64,000 bases of DNA, taken from NCBI RefSeq assembly GCF_018736145.1, contig NZ_CP059997.1:8989501-9053500 (forward strand), in the 5' to 3' direction. The position numbers were made by a program, and so were the translations under genes. The notes beneath the pieces are model-generated. The model made no database searches. It worked only from the letters and a program-made list of their open reading frames with translations, and was not told the DNA's origin. Of this stretch, positions 51,165-60,783 are shown piece after piece. The stretch is from Amycolatopsis sp. CA-230715. GTDB taxonomy: Bacteria > Actinomycetota > Actinomycetes > Mycobacteriales > Pseudonocardiaceae. How positions within the stretch are numbered: position 1 is the stretch's first letter; the number at the start of each line of letters is the position of its first letter.

Positions 51165-54100
51165 TCATGACCCGACGTGGATGTGCGACGCCCAGGCACT
51201 GGGGCGGCCCGGCACCTGCTCCCGCAGCGCGCGAACGGCGCGGTGCAGTGCGTGCGCTGGTGAGCCGTGCGCGTCGAGATCCCGATACACACCTTCGGTG
51301 AGGGACAGCGCGTGCTCATCGCCCACGCGCCAGAGCGTGCCGATCACATCGGCGAAACCGGCGAGTCGGAGCGCACCGGTGAGGTGGATGGCTTCGTCGG
51401 GCAGGTGAACACCACCGACGGCGGTTTCGCAGGCGGAAAGGAACGCCAGCTGCGCACCTTCGAGCCGCAGGCGGGCGATGTCGCGGACGCGGATCTCGCC
51501 GTCGGTGAGCAGCAGCCTGCCGCTCGACGGCTTGCCAGTGTCCTGGGTGCCGTGGCAGGCGAAGTGCACCCAGTTGTGCTCGGCCAGTTCCGCACGAAGC
51601 CCGTCCACGGTCGCGGTTGGCCCGGTCAGCGTGGTCGCCCCCAGCAGGTGCCGCAGCAGCTCCGCCTCGCGGCCGGCGCCGGGCAACGGCTCGTGCCCGG
51701 CGAGTTCGGTGACGGCCACGACGAGTGCCTTCCGCGCGGTCGTGGTGCGGCGAGTCCCCAACAGTGCGCCGAGATTCGGCGTGTACGAGGACACGGCGCG
51801 ATCGAGGACGGAGTCTGCGCCACTCGTGGCGGCGTGCAGTGGGAGGAAAGTCAGCGGTCCGGTGGGGCACCACCAGATCCGCGGCCACGCGTCCCGCGGC
51901 GGGCCGGTCAACCCCAGTTCGCGGAGCACCGGGTCGGCGACCGCGTGCCAGAGCCAGTCGAGGGTGTCGGTGACGACCCGCTCCGCGACGGCATCACCCG
52001 AGCCTGCCTCCTCGAGAAGAATTTCGGCTTGCTGCTCGGCTTCCTGCGTGGATAGGTCCGGCAGTGGGCACACCCGGACCGCGCCTTCGGACAGCACCAG
52101 GGCGTCACAGCGCCGGGGCCCGGTGTTGATCACCACCACGGCGCCGCCGTCGGAAGCACGGGCGAGCTGGTCGAACCGGGGTGGGTCGAGGAACTCGGCG
52201 AACCCGGGCCGTGCGCGCACCTCGGCGAGTACCTCGGCCCACTCCCTCGCCATGCGGTGTCGGCGATCCGCACTGGCACCGGTGCGCGCGGCGGGGGCGT
52301 CGAGCTGCCAGTCCGCTGCCGCGCTCGACTGGTCGAGTTCGCCCCGGATCCGCTCGATCCGCGCCGACAGCGCGGGCTCGAGCCGCGCCAGTTCGGTGAA
52401 TTCCGTGCGGGTCTCCAGTGCCTGCGCCGTCAGCACGCCGCGGCCCCGCTCCAGCAGTTCCACGGCCGCCGCCGGATCGTCCTGCCGCAGGGCCAGCTCG
52501 GCCGCGTAACGGCTCACTTCATGGAACGGGACGAGCAGGGATTCCCGATCGTCGCGGTCGAGCGCTCGGGAGGTCACCATCGGCAGCAGGTCGATACCGG
52601 TGCGCAAGGCGTCCAACGCCTCCGCCGGCCGTCCGTCGAGCTCTGCCGTCCGGCCGAGCGAAACGGCGCCGAACGCCCGGCCGAGTGCGGAAAGCGCCGG
52701 ATTGTCCATCAGCTCACGGAAAACCCGCTCAGCCTCGGCCAGGCCGGTTCCGGGCTCGCCCAGTGCCATCCGGACGATCAGTGCCCTGCCCAGCACCGTG
52801 AGCCCGGTTTCGCGATCCGGATGCCCGGCGGGCAGGCGCGCGAGTGAGGCACGGGACAGCTCGACCGCCCTGTCCACTTCGGACGGATCGGGCCTGGTGC
52901 GGAGGATGTTCGCGAGGTCGTTTTCCGCACTGCGGAGCAGGTTTGGCGAAACCGCGGCGGATTCGATGATGGAGTCGAGCTGCGCCACCGCCTCCGACCG
53001 CGCGACGTCGTCGCCGGTGAGGCGCCAAAGGGAGAGGTCCGCGGCCGCGAGCGCGCGTCGCAGCGCGAACTGCCCACGCGGGTGGCGTTCGAGCTCGGAC
53101 ATCGCGATGTCGCGGGCTTCCAGCGCGTCCGCGGCATCCCTCCGGATGTCGGCTCGGGCGCGCAACATCGTGGCCAGATTGGTCGCCAGCACGCTCCGTG
53201 CGGCTTCGGGGGGCCGCTCGTCGGTCAGCGTCCGCAGCGTCTCGATCGCCTCGTCGAGCGCGGCGGGATGGCGAGTCAGGTTGAAGCGCTCCCACAGCAC
53301 ATGGGCGAGTCGGCCGCGGATCTGCGGGTAGTCGAACCGGTCGCGATCACCCGTGGCCACCGCCTCCCGCAGCAGGTCGACCGCGTCGTCGAGGAACGCC
53401 GGATCGCCCTCGTGCCGGAAGCGCGCGACCAAGGCGGAGCCCAGCTCGGACAGCTGCTCCGCGCCGCGCCCGGAGACCGCGACCGCCAGGCGGGAGGTCT
53501 CCTCACCCCGGCGGGCCACCTCGGCATCGGGGGAGACCTCATCCTTGATCAGCAGCACCGCGCTGAGTATCTGCAGCACATCCGGGTTCTTCGCGTGCGT
53601 TCGGCCCGGCGCGGTGGCTTCGGTCAGTGCCTCGATCACCTCGTCCAGCACCGCCAGGTCGGACGATTCCCGGTATGCCTGGCCGACGGCGACCGCCGCG
53701 GCGGTGAGCACCTCGCCGCTGAGCGCGTCGACGCCCGCTTCGCGGATGACCCTGAGCAGCAGCGGCACGGCTTCGGCCAAGGCGGCTTCGTCGTGGACGA
53801 GCTGCTGGCGGTACAACAGATGCCTGCCCAGCTCGCCGAGTCGTTGCGCCGAAGCGTTGTCCGCGCACAGTTCGCGGTAGACGGCAAGGGTTTCGTCGAG
53901 CGCGCCGAGATCGTGGCTGCGAGCGAACCGCTCGGCGAGCAGGCCCGCCAACACCGGCAACTGCTGCTTCCGCGCGGGCGCGTACTGCGGTGTGGCGTGG
54001 ATTTCGCGGGTCAGTGCGATGGCCTCGTCTAGTTCGTCGACGCCGGACGACCTCGCGGCGCTGAGCATGAGCGCTCCGACCAAATCGGACCGGAGCGCGG

Positions 54101-54740
54101 TGTGCATCGGGTCGGCGGGTTCGACCGAGGCCAGCGCGCGTCGCAATACGGGAACCGCTTCCTGGAGGGCGGTCGCGTCCCGCAATCGTGTCGCCCTCGC
54201 GGTGAGCGCGGTCCCCACTTCCCGAAGCCGCCGGGGGAGTTCGGGCGCGTCGTCGGGAGTGGCGGTGAGCGCGGCCCTGGCGTGCCGGACGACTTCGTCG
54301 TGGTCCTCCGGATCGCCGCTCAGTTCGAACCGGAACTTGCTGCCGAGCATCATGAAGTCGTGGCCGGCCACTTCGCCGCGGAGCGCGGCATCGGCGAGTA
54401 TCAACGCCGCGTCGAGGCACCGCAGTTGGCGATGCTGCCGGGCCTGCTTGAACAGTTCGACCGAACCGGAGCGCCATGCCTTCCTGGAGTTCTCCGGCGC
54501 CTCTTCCGGAGCGAGGATCCGGCGGAAGTATTCGGGCACCGTACTCGGCGTGGCACGGTGGACGTGCGCGAAGGCGAGTAGCGCGGTGGCGTAGTCGTAC
54601 GGCGCGCGGGCCGGGCCGCCCGCCGCGTTCACGCTCGCCATTCCCGCCTGCGCTTCGGTGAGGTAGACGGGCAGCATTTCCCCTGGGTCCGGCAGTTTCC
54701 CGGCACGGAGCAACGGCCATGTGCGTTCGAGCGAGTGCAT
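51165..54740 (-). CDS. TPR-CHAT caspase-like protease
   Basis: 1191 residues. The first roughly 830 are tandem helical tetratricopeptide-like repeats (recurring AL..A...LR.A.A / LDEAI..LR pattern). The C-terminal 330 form a CHAT domain with the caspase-type dyad His1063 (VHFACHGTQD) and Cys1104 (LAFLSACETAVGG). Such proteins are cysteine proteases switched on by the repeat domain; some act in antiphage or cell-death systems. The ATG at 54740 follows a GGGG stretch and begins the helical repeats; the open frame before it has no such pattern. Leads a three-gene operon with a Cys protein and a membrane protein. Confidence 0.88.
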   Translation of the reverse strand: MHSLERTWPLLRAGKLPDPGEMLPVYLTEAQAGMASVNAAGGPARAPYDYATALLAFAHVHRATPSTVPEYFRRILAPEEAPENSRKAWRSGSVELFKQARQHRQLRCLDAALILADAALRGEVAGHDFMMLGSKFRFELSGDPEDHDEVVRHARAALTATPDDAPELPRRLREVGTALTARATRLRDATALQEAVPVLRRALASVEPADPMHTALRSDLVGALMLSAARSSGVDELDEAIALTREIHATPQYAPARKQQLPVLAGLLAERFARSHDLGALDETLAVYRELCADNASAQRLGELGRHLLYRQQLVHDEAALAEAVPLLLRVIREAGVDALSGEVLTAAAVAVGQAYRESSDLAVLDEVIEALTEATAPGRTHAKNPDVLQILSAVLLIKDEVSPDAEVARRGEETSRLAVAVSGRGAEQLSELGSALVARFRHEGDPAFLDDAVDLLREAVATGDRDRFDYPQIRGRLAHVLWERFNLTRHPAALDEAIETLRTLTDERPPEAARSVLATNLATMLRARADIRRDAADALEARDIAMSELERHPRGQFALRRALAAADLSLWRLTGDDVARSEAVAQLDSIIESAAVSPNLLRSAENDLANILRTRPDPSEVDRAVELSRASLARLPAGHPDRETGLTVLGRALIVRMALGEPGTGLAEAERVFRELMDNPALSALGRAFGAVSLGRTAELDGRPAEALDALRTGIDLLPMVTSRALDRDDRESLLVPFHEVSRYAAELALRQDDPAAAVELLERGRGVLTAQALETRTEFTELARLEPALSARIERIRGELDQSSAAADWQLDAPAARTGASADRRHRMAREWAEVLAEVRARPGFAEFLDPPRFDQLARASDGGAVVVINTGPRRCDALVLSEGAVRVCPLPDLSTQEAEQQAEILLEEAGSGDAVAERVVTDTLDWLWHAVADPVLRELGLTGPPRDAWPRIWWCPTGPLTFLPLHAATSGADSVLDRAVSSYTPNLGALLGTRRTTTARKALVVAVTELAGHEPLPGAGREAELLRHLLGATTLTGPTATVDGLRAELAEHNWVHFACHGTQDTGKPSSGRLLLTDGEIRVRDIARLRLEGAQLAFLSACETAVGGVHLPDEAIHLTGALRLAGFADVIGTLWRVGDEHALSLTEGVYRDLDAHGSPAHALHRAVRALREQVPGRPSAWASHIHVGS

Positions 54741-55183
54741 ACGGAGCCCCCTCACCGCAAGACTGTTCGAGCTTAGTGGCCACACCCGGGTGCCGTCACT
54801 CCCGGATCGTGTCGCCGAACTCGCCGAGGAACTCCGATCGCCATTTCTGTTCATTGTGGACAGTGCGGCAGGTGGCGCGGCCGGGTGAGGCGCCGACAGC
54901 GTGAACCTCACGAGACCAGGCGTCCTCACATCGGGTGATCCGTGCGCGATGCCCCGAAAGCGGCTTTCGCGTGTCGAAGACGTGGCGGCGCCGCGCAAAT
55001 CCGATTCCCGGTCAGCCGGTCATCAACGACGCAAAAAGGGCAAAACGCGCCGATAGTACCGCTCGTTCGGCTGCGGGCGGAGTGGATCAGGCGTTACCGT
55101 CGAATTCCCGGCGGGGTGCGTGCACCATTCGGCGCGGCCCGGCAGATGACCGAGCGAACTTCGATGCAGGGGGCGGAGGACAA
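54741..55183. other. Intergenic region, no gene seen
   Basis: 443 bases between the divergent TPR-CHAT and MHS-transporter genes. Open frames cross it but lack third-position G/C bias and homology. It must hold both promoters; I see no clear -10/-35 pair or strong palindrome. Confidence 0.6.
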
Positions 55184-56536
55184 ATGGCCAGTGATACCGA
55201 GGCGCGGCCCGAGGTGGATCCCAAGACGGTCAAGAAGGCAGTGATCGCGTCGGCGGTCGGCAATGCGACGGAGTGGTTCGACTACAGCGTTTTCACCGCG
55301 GGCGTGATGACCAGCGCGGTCGGCACCCTGTTCTTCCCCGAAGGAGGCGTCAGCCCGGCGATCAAGTCGTTGGCGCTGCTGGCCGTCGGGTTCATCGTGC
55401 GCCCGTTCGGCGGCGCGTTCTTCGGCCCGCTCGGCGACAAGCTCGGTCGTCGCAAGGTGCTCGCGCTGACGATCATCCTGATGTCCGGCTGCACGTTCCT
55501 GGTCGGCTGCCTGCCGACCTATTCGGGCAGCTACAGCGCGGGAATCGTGGCGCCGATCGCGATCGTGCTGCTCCGGCTGGTGCAGGGGTTCTCCACCGGC
55601 GGTGAGTACGGCGGTGCCGCGACGTTCATCGCGGAGTACGCGCCGACGCGGCGCAGGGGCTTCTTCGGCAGCTTCCTGGAGATGGGGACCCTGTTCGGTT
55701 ACATCCTCGGCCAGGTGACGGTGCTGGTGATCGTGCTCGCCTGCACCCACGAGCAGATCCTCGCCTGGGCGTGGCGGATCCCGTTCATGATCGCGCTGCC
55801 GCTCGGCATGGTGGGGCTGTACCTGCGGTCGAGGCTGGAGGACACGCCCGAGTTCCAGCGGATGGAGGCCGCTGGCGGCAAGGCCGCGAAGGCGCCGTTC
55901 GGGGAGGCGATCAAGCGGAACTGGCGGATGATCCTGTGCCTGATCGGCATGGTGATGCTGCTGAACATCGCCGACTACATGCTGCTGACCACGATGCCGA
56001 CCTACTTCCAGGACACCCTGCACATCGACGACAACAAGGCGATCCTGCTGATCATCGGGATCGAGGCGGTGCAGATCGCGCTGATCGCCCCGCTCGGCAA
56101 GCTGTCGGACCGCATCGGCCGCAAGCCGTTGCTGCTCGCCTCGGCGATCGGGTTCGCGGTGCTGTCGTGGCCCTCGTTCAAGCTGATGCAGACCGGGAGC
56201 ACGTTGCTGCTGATCATCGGTTACCTGATCGTGGGCATCCTGCTGGTGATGATGCTCGCGGTGATCGGGTCGACCTTCCCGGCGATGTTCCCGACCAGGG
56301 TCCGCTACGGCGCCTTCGCGATCGGGTACAACCTGTCGACGTCGATCTTCGCCGGTACCTGCCCCGTCATCGTCACCGCGCTCATCAACGCCACCGGGAA
56401 CCCGGACTGGCCCGCCTACTACCTGACCGCGGCCGCGCTGATCGCGATCATCCCGATCGTCAAGATCCCGGAGACCGCCAACGTGCCCATCGGACGGGTG
56501 CGCGAGGAAGGGAAGCTGGCGCCCGCGCCCGTGTGA
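55184..56536 (+). CDS. MFS transporter, metabolite:H+ symporter (ProP-like) family
   Basis: 450 residues with 12 helices. GNATEWFDYSVFTAGVMTSAVGTLFFPEG and FIVRPFGGAFFGPLGDKLGRRKVL are MHS marks, with LVQGFSTGGEYGGAATFIAEYAPTRRRGF in the TM4-5 region, as in proline/betaine and alpha-ketoglutarate carriers. GGAGGA lies three bases before the ATG at 55184. Distinct from the MHS gene at 35636 and not next to an obvious regulator; substrate unknown. Confidence 0.9.
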   Translation: MASDTEARPEVDPKTVKKAVIASAVGNATEWFDYSVFTAGVMTSAVGTLFFPEGGVSPAIKSLALLAVGFIVRPFGGAFFGPLGDKLGRRKVLALTIILMSGCTFLVGCLPTYSGSYSAGIVAPIAIVLLRLVQGFSTGGEYGGAATFIAEYAPTRRRGFFGSFLEMGTLFGYILGQVTVLVIVLACTHEQILAWAWRIPFMIALPLGMVGLYLRSRLEDTPEFQRMEAAGGKAAKAPFGEAIKRNWRMILCLIGMVMLLNIADYMLLTTMPTYFQDTLHIDDNKAILLIIGIEAVQIALIAPLGKLSDRIGRKPLLLASAIGFAVLSWPSFKLMQTGSTLLLIIGYLIVGILLVMMLAVIGSTFPAMFPTRVRYGAFAIGYNLSTSIFAGTCPVIVTALINATGNPDWPAYYLTAAALIAIIPIVKIPETANVPIGRVREEGKLAPAPV

Positions 56537-56579
56537 GGGCCGGGCTCGGCTCACCGTTACCGGAAGTCACACGTACCTA

Positions 56580-56609
56580 TTGACGAACACGCGTGTTCAT
56601 GAATAAGTT
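56580..56609 (+). promoter_or_regulatory. Promoter with perfect 14-bp palindrome in the spacer
   Basis: TTGACG (56580-56585) and TAAGTT (56604-56609) are 18 bases apart and bracket GAACACGCGTGTTC (56585-56598), a perfect palindrome of TetR-operator style. A repressor bound there would block RNA polymerase. Confidence 0.55.
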
Positions 56610-56616
56610 CCGTGTC

Positions 56617-57465
56617 GTGGACATCGCAGGGAAGCGGGTACTGATCACGGGCGCGGCGAGCGGTATCGGCAGGGCGACCGCGCTCGCCGCGGCGGCCGAG
56701 GGTGCGCGGCTCTACCTCACCGACCTCAACGCGCGGACGCTGGGGGAATCGGTGAAGGAGATCGAAAAGGCCGGTGGGGTGGTCGAATACGCCGAGCCCG
56801 CGGACGTCGGCAACCTGGCCGACGTCCGCAGACTCGGCGAGGAGATCCACGCGGGCTGCGAGAGCCTCGACATCGTCATGAACGTCGCGGGAGTTTCGGC
56901 GTGGGGCACGGTGGACCGCCTCGAACACCGGCAGTGGCGGTCGATGGTCGAGGTCAACCTGATGGGCCCGATCCACGTGATCGAGACCTTCGTGCCGCCG
57001 ATGATCGCCGCGGGCGGGGGCGGGCACCTGGTGAACGTGTCCTCGGCGGCGGGACTGATCGGGCTGCCGTGGCACGCGGCCTACAGCGCCAGCAAGTTCG
57101 GGCTGCGCGGCGTGTCCGAGGTGCTGCGGTTCGATCTGCGCGCGCACCGCATCGGGGTCAGCCTGGTGTGCCCGGGTGCGGTGCGCACGCCGCTCACCGA
57201 GACGGTCGAAGTCGCGGGGATCGACACGGCGGACCCGTCGTTCGTGCGGCTGCGCGATCGCTTCCGCAGGCACGCGGTGACGCCAGAGAAGGTTGCCGAG
57301 GCGATTCTGCGCGGGGTACGGCGGAATCGCTACCTGGTCTACACCTCGCGTGACATCCAGCTGATCCACTTGATCCAGCGGCTGTGCCCGCCGTTGTACG
57401 CGCTGTTCATGCGGGTGGCCAATTTCGCCATGCGGCGGTTGTTGCGGCAGGGGGCCGCGTCGTGA
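56617..57465 (+). CDS. Short-chain dehydrogenase/reductase (SDR)
   Basis: 282 residues from the GTG at 56617. NAD(P) motif TGAASGIG near residue 10, NVAGVS, catalytic Ser (NVSSAAG) and YSASK (Tyr/Lys). The C-terminal extension is hydrophobic (LIHLIQRLCPPLYALFMRVANFAMRRLL), suggesting membrane association as in sterol/lipid SDRs. Start: GTG 56617 lies seven bases after a TAAGTT box; an ATG at 56599 directly after the palindrome is the alternative and would place the -10 inside the gene. The stop overlaps the next GTG by 4 bases. Confidence 0.85.
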   Translation: MDIAGKRVLITGAASGIGRATALAAAAEGARLYLTDLNARTLGESVKEIEKAGGVVEYAEPADVGNLADVRRLGEEIHAGCESLDIVMNVAGVSAWGTVDRLEHRQWRSMVEVNLMGPIHVIETFVPPMIAAGGGGHLVNVSSAAGLIGLPWHAAYSASKFGLRGVSEVLRFDLRAHRIGVSLVCPGAVRTPLTETVEVAGIDTADPSFVRLRDRFRRHAVTPEKVAEAILRGVRRNRYLVYTSRDIQLIHLIQRLCPPLYALFMRVANFAMRRLLRQGAAS

Positions 57466-58004
57466 CCGCGCCCCGGATCACGCCCGGCGGGCGCGCCGAA
57501 ACCGGCACGCTCGCCAGGGTGGTGGCGGGCATCAGCGGACGCGTCGCCGGGACGGCGCCGCCGAACCTGTTCCTGACGATGGCGCGTCATCGCCGGCTGT
57601 TCCGCGGCTGGTTGCGCTTCGCCGGGCGGCTCATGCCCGGCGGCACGCTCCCGCGGCGGCAGACGGAGCTGGTGATCCTGCGGGTGGCGCACGTCCGGCA
57701 GTGCCGGTACGAGTTCGACCACCACGTCCGGCTCGGAGCTCGCGCCGGTGTCACCGCCGAGGACGTCGAGCGGGTGCGGGAGGGACCCGGTGCTCCGGGG
57801 TGGTCGCCGCGCGAGCGGGCGCTGCTGGCCGCGGCGGACGTCCTGCTGGAGTGCCGGGACCTCGACGACGCGACGTGGTCGGCGCTGCGTGCCCAGCTCG
57901 ACGAGCGCGCCACGATCGAGTTCCTGCTCCTGGTGGGCCACTACGACATGCTGGCTGGATTCATCACGACGCTGCGCATCCAGCCAGACCGGCCGAGGAG
58001 CTGA
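57462..58004 (+). CDS. Carboxymuconolactone decarboxylase (CMD/AhpD) family protein
   Basis: 180 residues. The CMD core TELVILRVAHVRQCRYEFDHHVRLGARAG has one Cys and the E-x-x-H pair; AhpD's second Cys of a CxxC is absent, so a disulfide reductase role is unlikely. Members of this kind act as decarboxylases, lactonases or unknown oxidative enzymes. Translationally coupled to the SDR gene, so the two probably share a substrate. Confidence 0.85.
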   Translation: MTAPRITPGGRAETGTLARVVAGISGRVAGTAPPNLFLTMARHRRLFRGWLRFAGRLMPGGTLPRRQTELVILRVAHVRQCRYEFDHHVRLGARAGVTAEDVERVREGPGAPGWSPRERALLAAADVLLECRDLDDATWSALRAQLDERATIEFLLLVGHYDMLAGFITTLRIQPDRPRS

Positions 58005-58148
58005 GGCGCGAAGTTTCGCGGAAAACAGTTGTCCGGGGCGGGGATGAAATATCAATGAATTCCTCCGCGGAAATATGTGCGTGGCGCTGTTGGTCTTTTT
58101 CGAACAGGGGTTGTCCACTATTGACTGCGCATTACGCGGTGCGCCAGT

Positions 58149-58928
58149 ATGCGCTTCATGAAACAACGACTCATTTCCGCGATCGGCGCCACGGTGCTGA
58201 CGGCCGTAGTCGGGGTCTCCGCCGCGCCAGCGGCCTTCGCCGCCCCTGAACCGGCCGGCCACGTCGTGGTCGCGAACGATCGCAACCAGGCGTACGAGCA
58301 ACTGATCGCCACCGCGATCCACCAGAACAGTCCTAACGCGACACCCGGGGACATCGAGCGCATCATCGCCGCGTTCAAGGACATCGGCGTGATCATCTCG
58401 AAGGTCAACCCGACGGACGTGGGGCGGGTCGGCAACGGCGTGGCGCAGGCGGCCGCCGCGATCGCCGAATTCCAGGCGACCGGAAACGTGGACGCGCTGC
58501 GGCAGGCCGTCTGCGGCGGCGGGAACGCGGTCGCGGGCAGCATGTCGATCCTGTCCGGTGTCGTGCGGATGTACGAGGAAAGCGCCAACCTCCCGCAGAT
58601 CGCCGAGATCCTGGATTCGATCGACCCCAGGACGCCGGAGGGCGGGAAGCTGTTCGACGCGCTGCCGGACTTCGCGAAGACACCGGAAGCCAAGGCGGCA
58701 CTGGTTTCCCTTTCGGAATTCGGGCGCACGCTGAACAAAATAGACAAGCAGAAGGTCATCCTGCTGGCGAAGGACTGGGGCGAAGCGGCCTCGACCTGTG
58801 ACATCAGCACGGTCATCGCGATCCCGGGGCTCATGGTCCGCACCTGGGACCTTGGGCAGGAGATCATCGGCATCCTGCTGCACGCCAACCTCGGCGAGAT
58901 GAGCGCGATCCTGAATCCCCGCTCCTGA
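58149..58928 (+). CDS. Secreted helical protein of unknown function
   Basis: 259 residues. Signal peptide about residues 1-31 (KQRLISAIGATVLTAVVGVSAAPAAFA), mature chain almost all helical with two Cys (AVCGGG, STCDIS) that could form one disulfide. No family recognised. The ATG at 58149 is used; ATG 58158 would shorten by three residues. No clear ribosome-binding site. A strong terminator follows, so it is monocistronic. Confidence 0.72.
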   Translation: MRFMKQRLISAIGATVLTAVVGVSAAPAAFAAPEPAGHVVVANDRNQAYEQLIATAIHQNSPNATPGDIERIIAAFKDIGVIISKVNPTDVGRVGNGVAQAAAAIAEFQATGNVDALRQAVCGGGNAVAGSMSILSGVVRMYEESANLPQIAEILDSIDPRTPEGGKLFDALPDFAKTPEAKAALVSLSEFGRTLNKIDKQKVILLAKDWGEAASTCDISTVIAIPGLMVRTWDLGQEIIGILLHANLGEMSAILNPRS

Positions 58929-58946
58929 AAGTCTTCGGAAAACCGG

Positions 58947-58974
58947 CGCACCGGGTTCGCGCGAACCCGGTGCG
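58947..58974 (+). terminator. Intrinsic terminator
   Basis: CGCACCGGGTTCGC and its perfect complement meet back to back (58947-58960, 58961-58974), forming a 12-bp stem with a 4-base loop, followed by TTTT. It is the clearest rho-independent terminator in the window. Confidence 0.9.
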
Positions 58975-59069
58975 TTTTGGCGTTATGCGCCAGATCACAG
59001 CGAGGGGTTGTCACTTCCGGGCGCCGCGGCGTGTCTTCATGGCCGACCGGGAGTGAAAGGAGCTTGATC

Positions 59070-60191
59070 GTGGTGCGGAGCAATCAGGTGCTGGTGGTCG
59101 GGGCGGGCTACGCCGGTGTGTGCGCGGCGAACAGGATCGCGGCGGCGGGGATTCCGGGAACGCGCGTGCGGGTGATCAACCCTCGTGCGGATTTCGTCGA
59201 ACGCATCCGCCTGCACCAGCTCGCGGCGGGCACCGGCTCGGCAACCCGGCCGCTGCGCGAGCTGCTGCACCCGGATGTCGACCTGGTCTTGTCGAGCGCG
59301 GAGCGGATCGGCGACGGGATCGTGGCGCTCGACGACGGCGCGGAACTGGGTTTCGACTACCTCGTCTACGCGGTCGGGAGCACCGTCGATCCCGTGCCGC
59401 ACGGACATGTCGTCGGTGCCGTGACGGGTGCCGAACGACTGCGCTCGGCGCTGGACGTACTCGGCCCCGGAGAGCGCGTCGTCGTGTCGGGGGCGGGGCT
59501 GACCGGGATCGAGACGGCGACGGAGATCGCACTGGCTCGCTCGGACCTGGCGGTCGAGTTGATCTCCGACTCCGTCGCGGCGTCGTTGCCCGTACGCGGC
59601 CGGAAAACGGTGTCGCGCTTGCTTGCTCGGGTCGGGGTATCGGTGCGCACGGGCGTGACCGTCACCGGGACCCACGCCGGCGGAGTGGAACTCAGTGACG
59701 GGACGAGCAGATCGACTGGCTGCACGGTGCACACGACGGGCTTCACCGTGCCCGACCTGGCGCGCCGCAGCGGGTTGCCGGTCGACGCCCGCGGGCGCCT
59801 GGTGACCGACGCGCGGCTGATCTGCCCCGCCGACCCGCGCATCGTCGGAGTCGGCGATGCCGCCGCCCCGTCCGGCGTCGGCCTTCGCATGAGCTGCCAG
59901 GCGGCGATCCCGATGGGACGCGACGGTGCGGGCGCGATCGTGGCGATGCTGACCGGCAAGGAGCCGCGGGCGCACCGCGTCCGGTTCGTCGGGCAGGCCA
60001 TCAGCCTCGGGCGCGGCGCGGGCCTGATCCAGCCGTCCTGGCGCGACGACACCCCGGTCGGACCGCCGATCACCGGACGGCTCGCCGGCCTGCTCAAGGA
60101 ATCCGTCTGCCGGTGGACCATCCGGCGGATCCGCTCCGGGCACCGGTCGACGACCGGACGCCCGCGGCTCAGCGAAAGGAACCCGGCATGA
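59070..60191 (+). CDS. FAD-dependent NAD(P)-disulfide-type oxidoreductase (NDH-2-like)
   Basis: 373 residues. Two nucleotide motifs: VLVVGAGYAGVCAANRIA near residue 5 and VVVSGAGLTGIETATEIA near residue 142; IVGVGDAAAPSG near 265 closes the FAD site. No redox-active Cys pair, so it fits type-II NADH dehydrogenase or carotenoid/quinone reductases. The GTG at 59070 has AAAGGAG seven bases upstream. Its stop overlaps the start of the flavodoxin gene by 4 bases, suggesting electron transfer between the two. Confidence 0.85.
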   Translation: MVRSNQVLVVGAGYAGVCAANRIAAAGIPGTRVRVINPRADFVERIRLHQLAAGTGSATRPLRELLHPDVDLVLSSAERIGDGIVALDDGAELGFDYLVYAVGSTVDPVPHGHVVGAVTGAERLRSALDVLGPGERVVVSGAGLTGIETATEIALARSDLAVELISDSVAASLPVRGRKTVSRLLARVGVSVRTGVTVTGTHAGGVELSDGTSRSTGCTVHTTGFTVPDLARRSGLPVDARGRLVTDARLICPADPRIVGVGDAAAPSGVGLRMSCQAAIPMGRDGAGAIVAMLTGKEPRAHRVRFVGQAISLGRGAGLIQPSWRDDTPVGPPITGRLAGLLKESVCRWTIRRIRSGHRSTTGRPRLSERNPA

Positions 60192-60643
60192 AGGCCGTCC
60201 TCGTGTGCACTTCGGTGTCGCATGGCAACACCAGGCGGGTCGCCGACGTCATGGCGCAGGCGCTGGAAGCGCGCGTCGTCGCTCCCGGCCAGATCGATCC
60301 GGCCGAGCTGGACACCTGCGATCTCGTGGGATTCGGCTCGGGCATCTTCCTGGGTTCGTTCCACCCGCGATTGCGCGAATTCGTCCAGTCGCTGCCGAAG
60401 GGACCGCGGCGCACCGCGTTCGTGTTCGCCACCAGTGGTTTTCCCGACGCGGGGTTCCAGCGCTTTTCCCGCCCGCTGACCCGGCTCATCGAACAGAAGA
60501 ACTTCGAAGTCGTCGACACCTTCTCCTGCCGCGCCTTCGACACCTATCTTCCGTTCAAGCTCGTCGGCGGAATCCGAAAAGGACGACCGGACGCCGCCGA
60601 CCTGGCCGCCGCACGCGCGTTCGCCGAACGGCTGTCCCCTTGA
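60188..60643 (+). CDS. Flavodoxin-like protein
   Basis: 151 residues. The FMN phosphate loop CTSVSHGNTRRVADVM (T/S-x-T/S-x-G-x-T pattern) is at residues 7-22, followed by VGFGSGIFLGSFHPRLREFV and FVFATSGF. One-electron carrier or FMN quinone reductase. Coupled to the FAD oxidoreductase gene, its likely reductase. Confidence 0.85.
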   Translation: MKAVLVCTSVSHGNTRRVADVMAQALEARVVAPGQIDPAELDTCDLVGFGSGIFLGSFHPRLREFVQSLPKGPRRTAFVFATSGFPDAGFQRFSRPLTRLIEQKNFEVVDTFSCRAFDTYLPFKLVGGIRKGRPDAADLAAARAFAERLSP

Positions 60644-60783
60644 GAGATTTGTCCAAAATGCACGGTTGCGCCGACCGGAGTCGATGCTCCGTGGCGGAGT
60701 GGTGATCACCGCGGTTCCCGGTGCGGCACAATGGGGTCGGGCGGGCTGGCGTGCTCGCGCCTTACTGGGGAGAGCGGGGTTTC

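Noticed and set aside
58006..58021. CGCGAA-gt-TTCGCG as a terminator after the CMD gene
   Set aside because: Six-bp arms with a two-base loop are too weak and no T-run follows.
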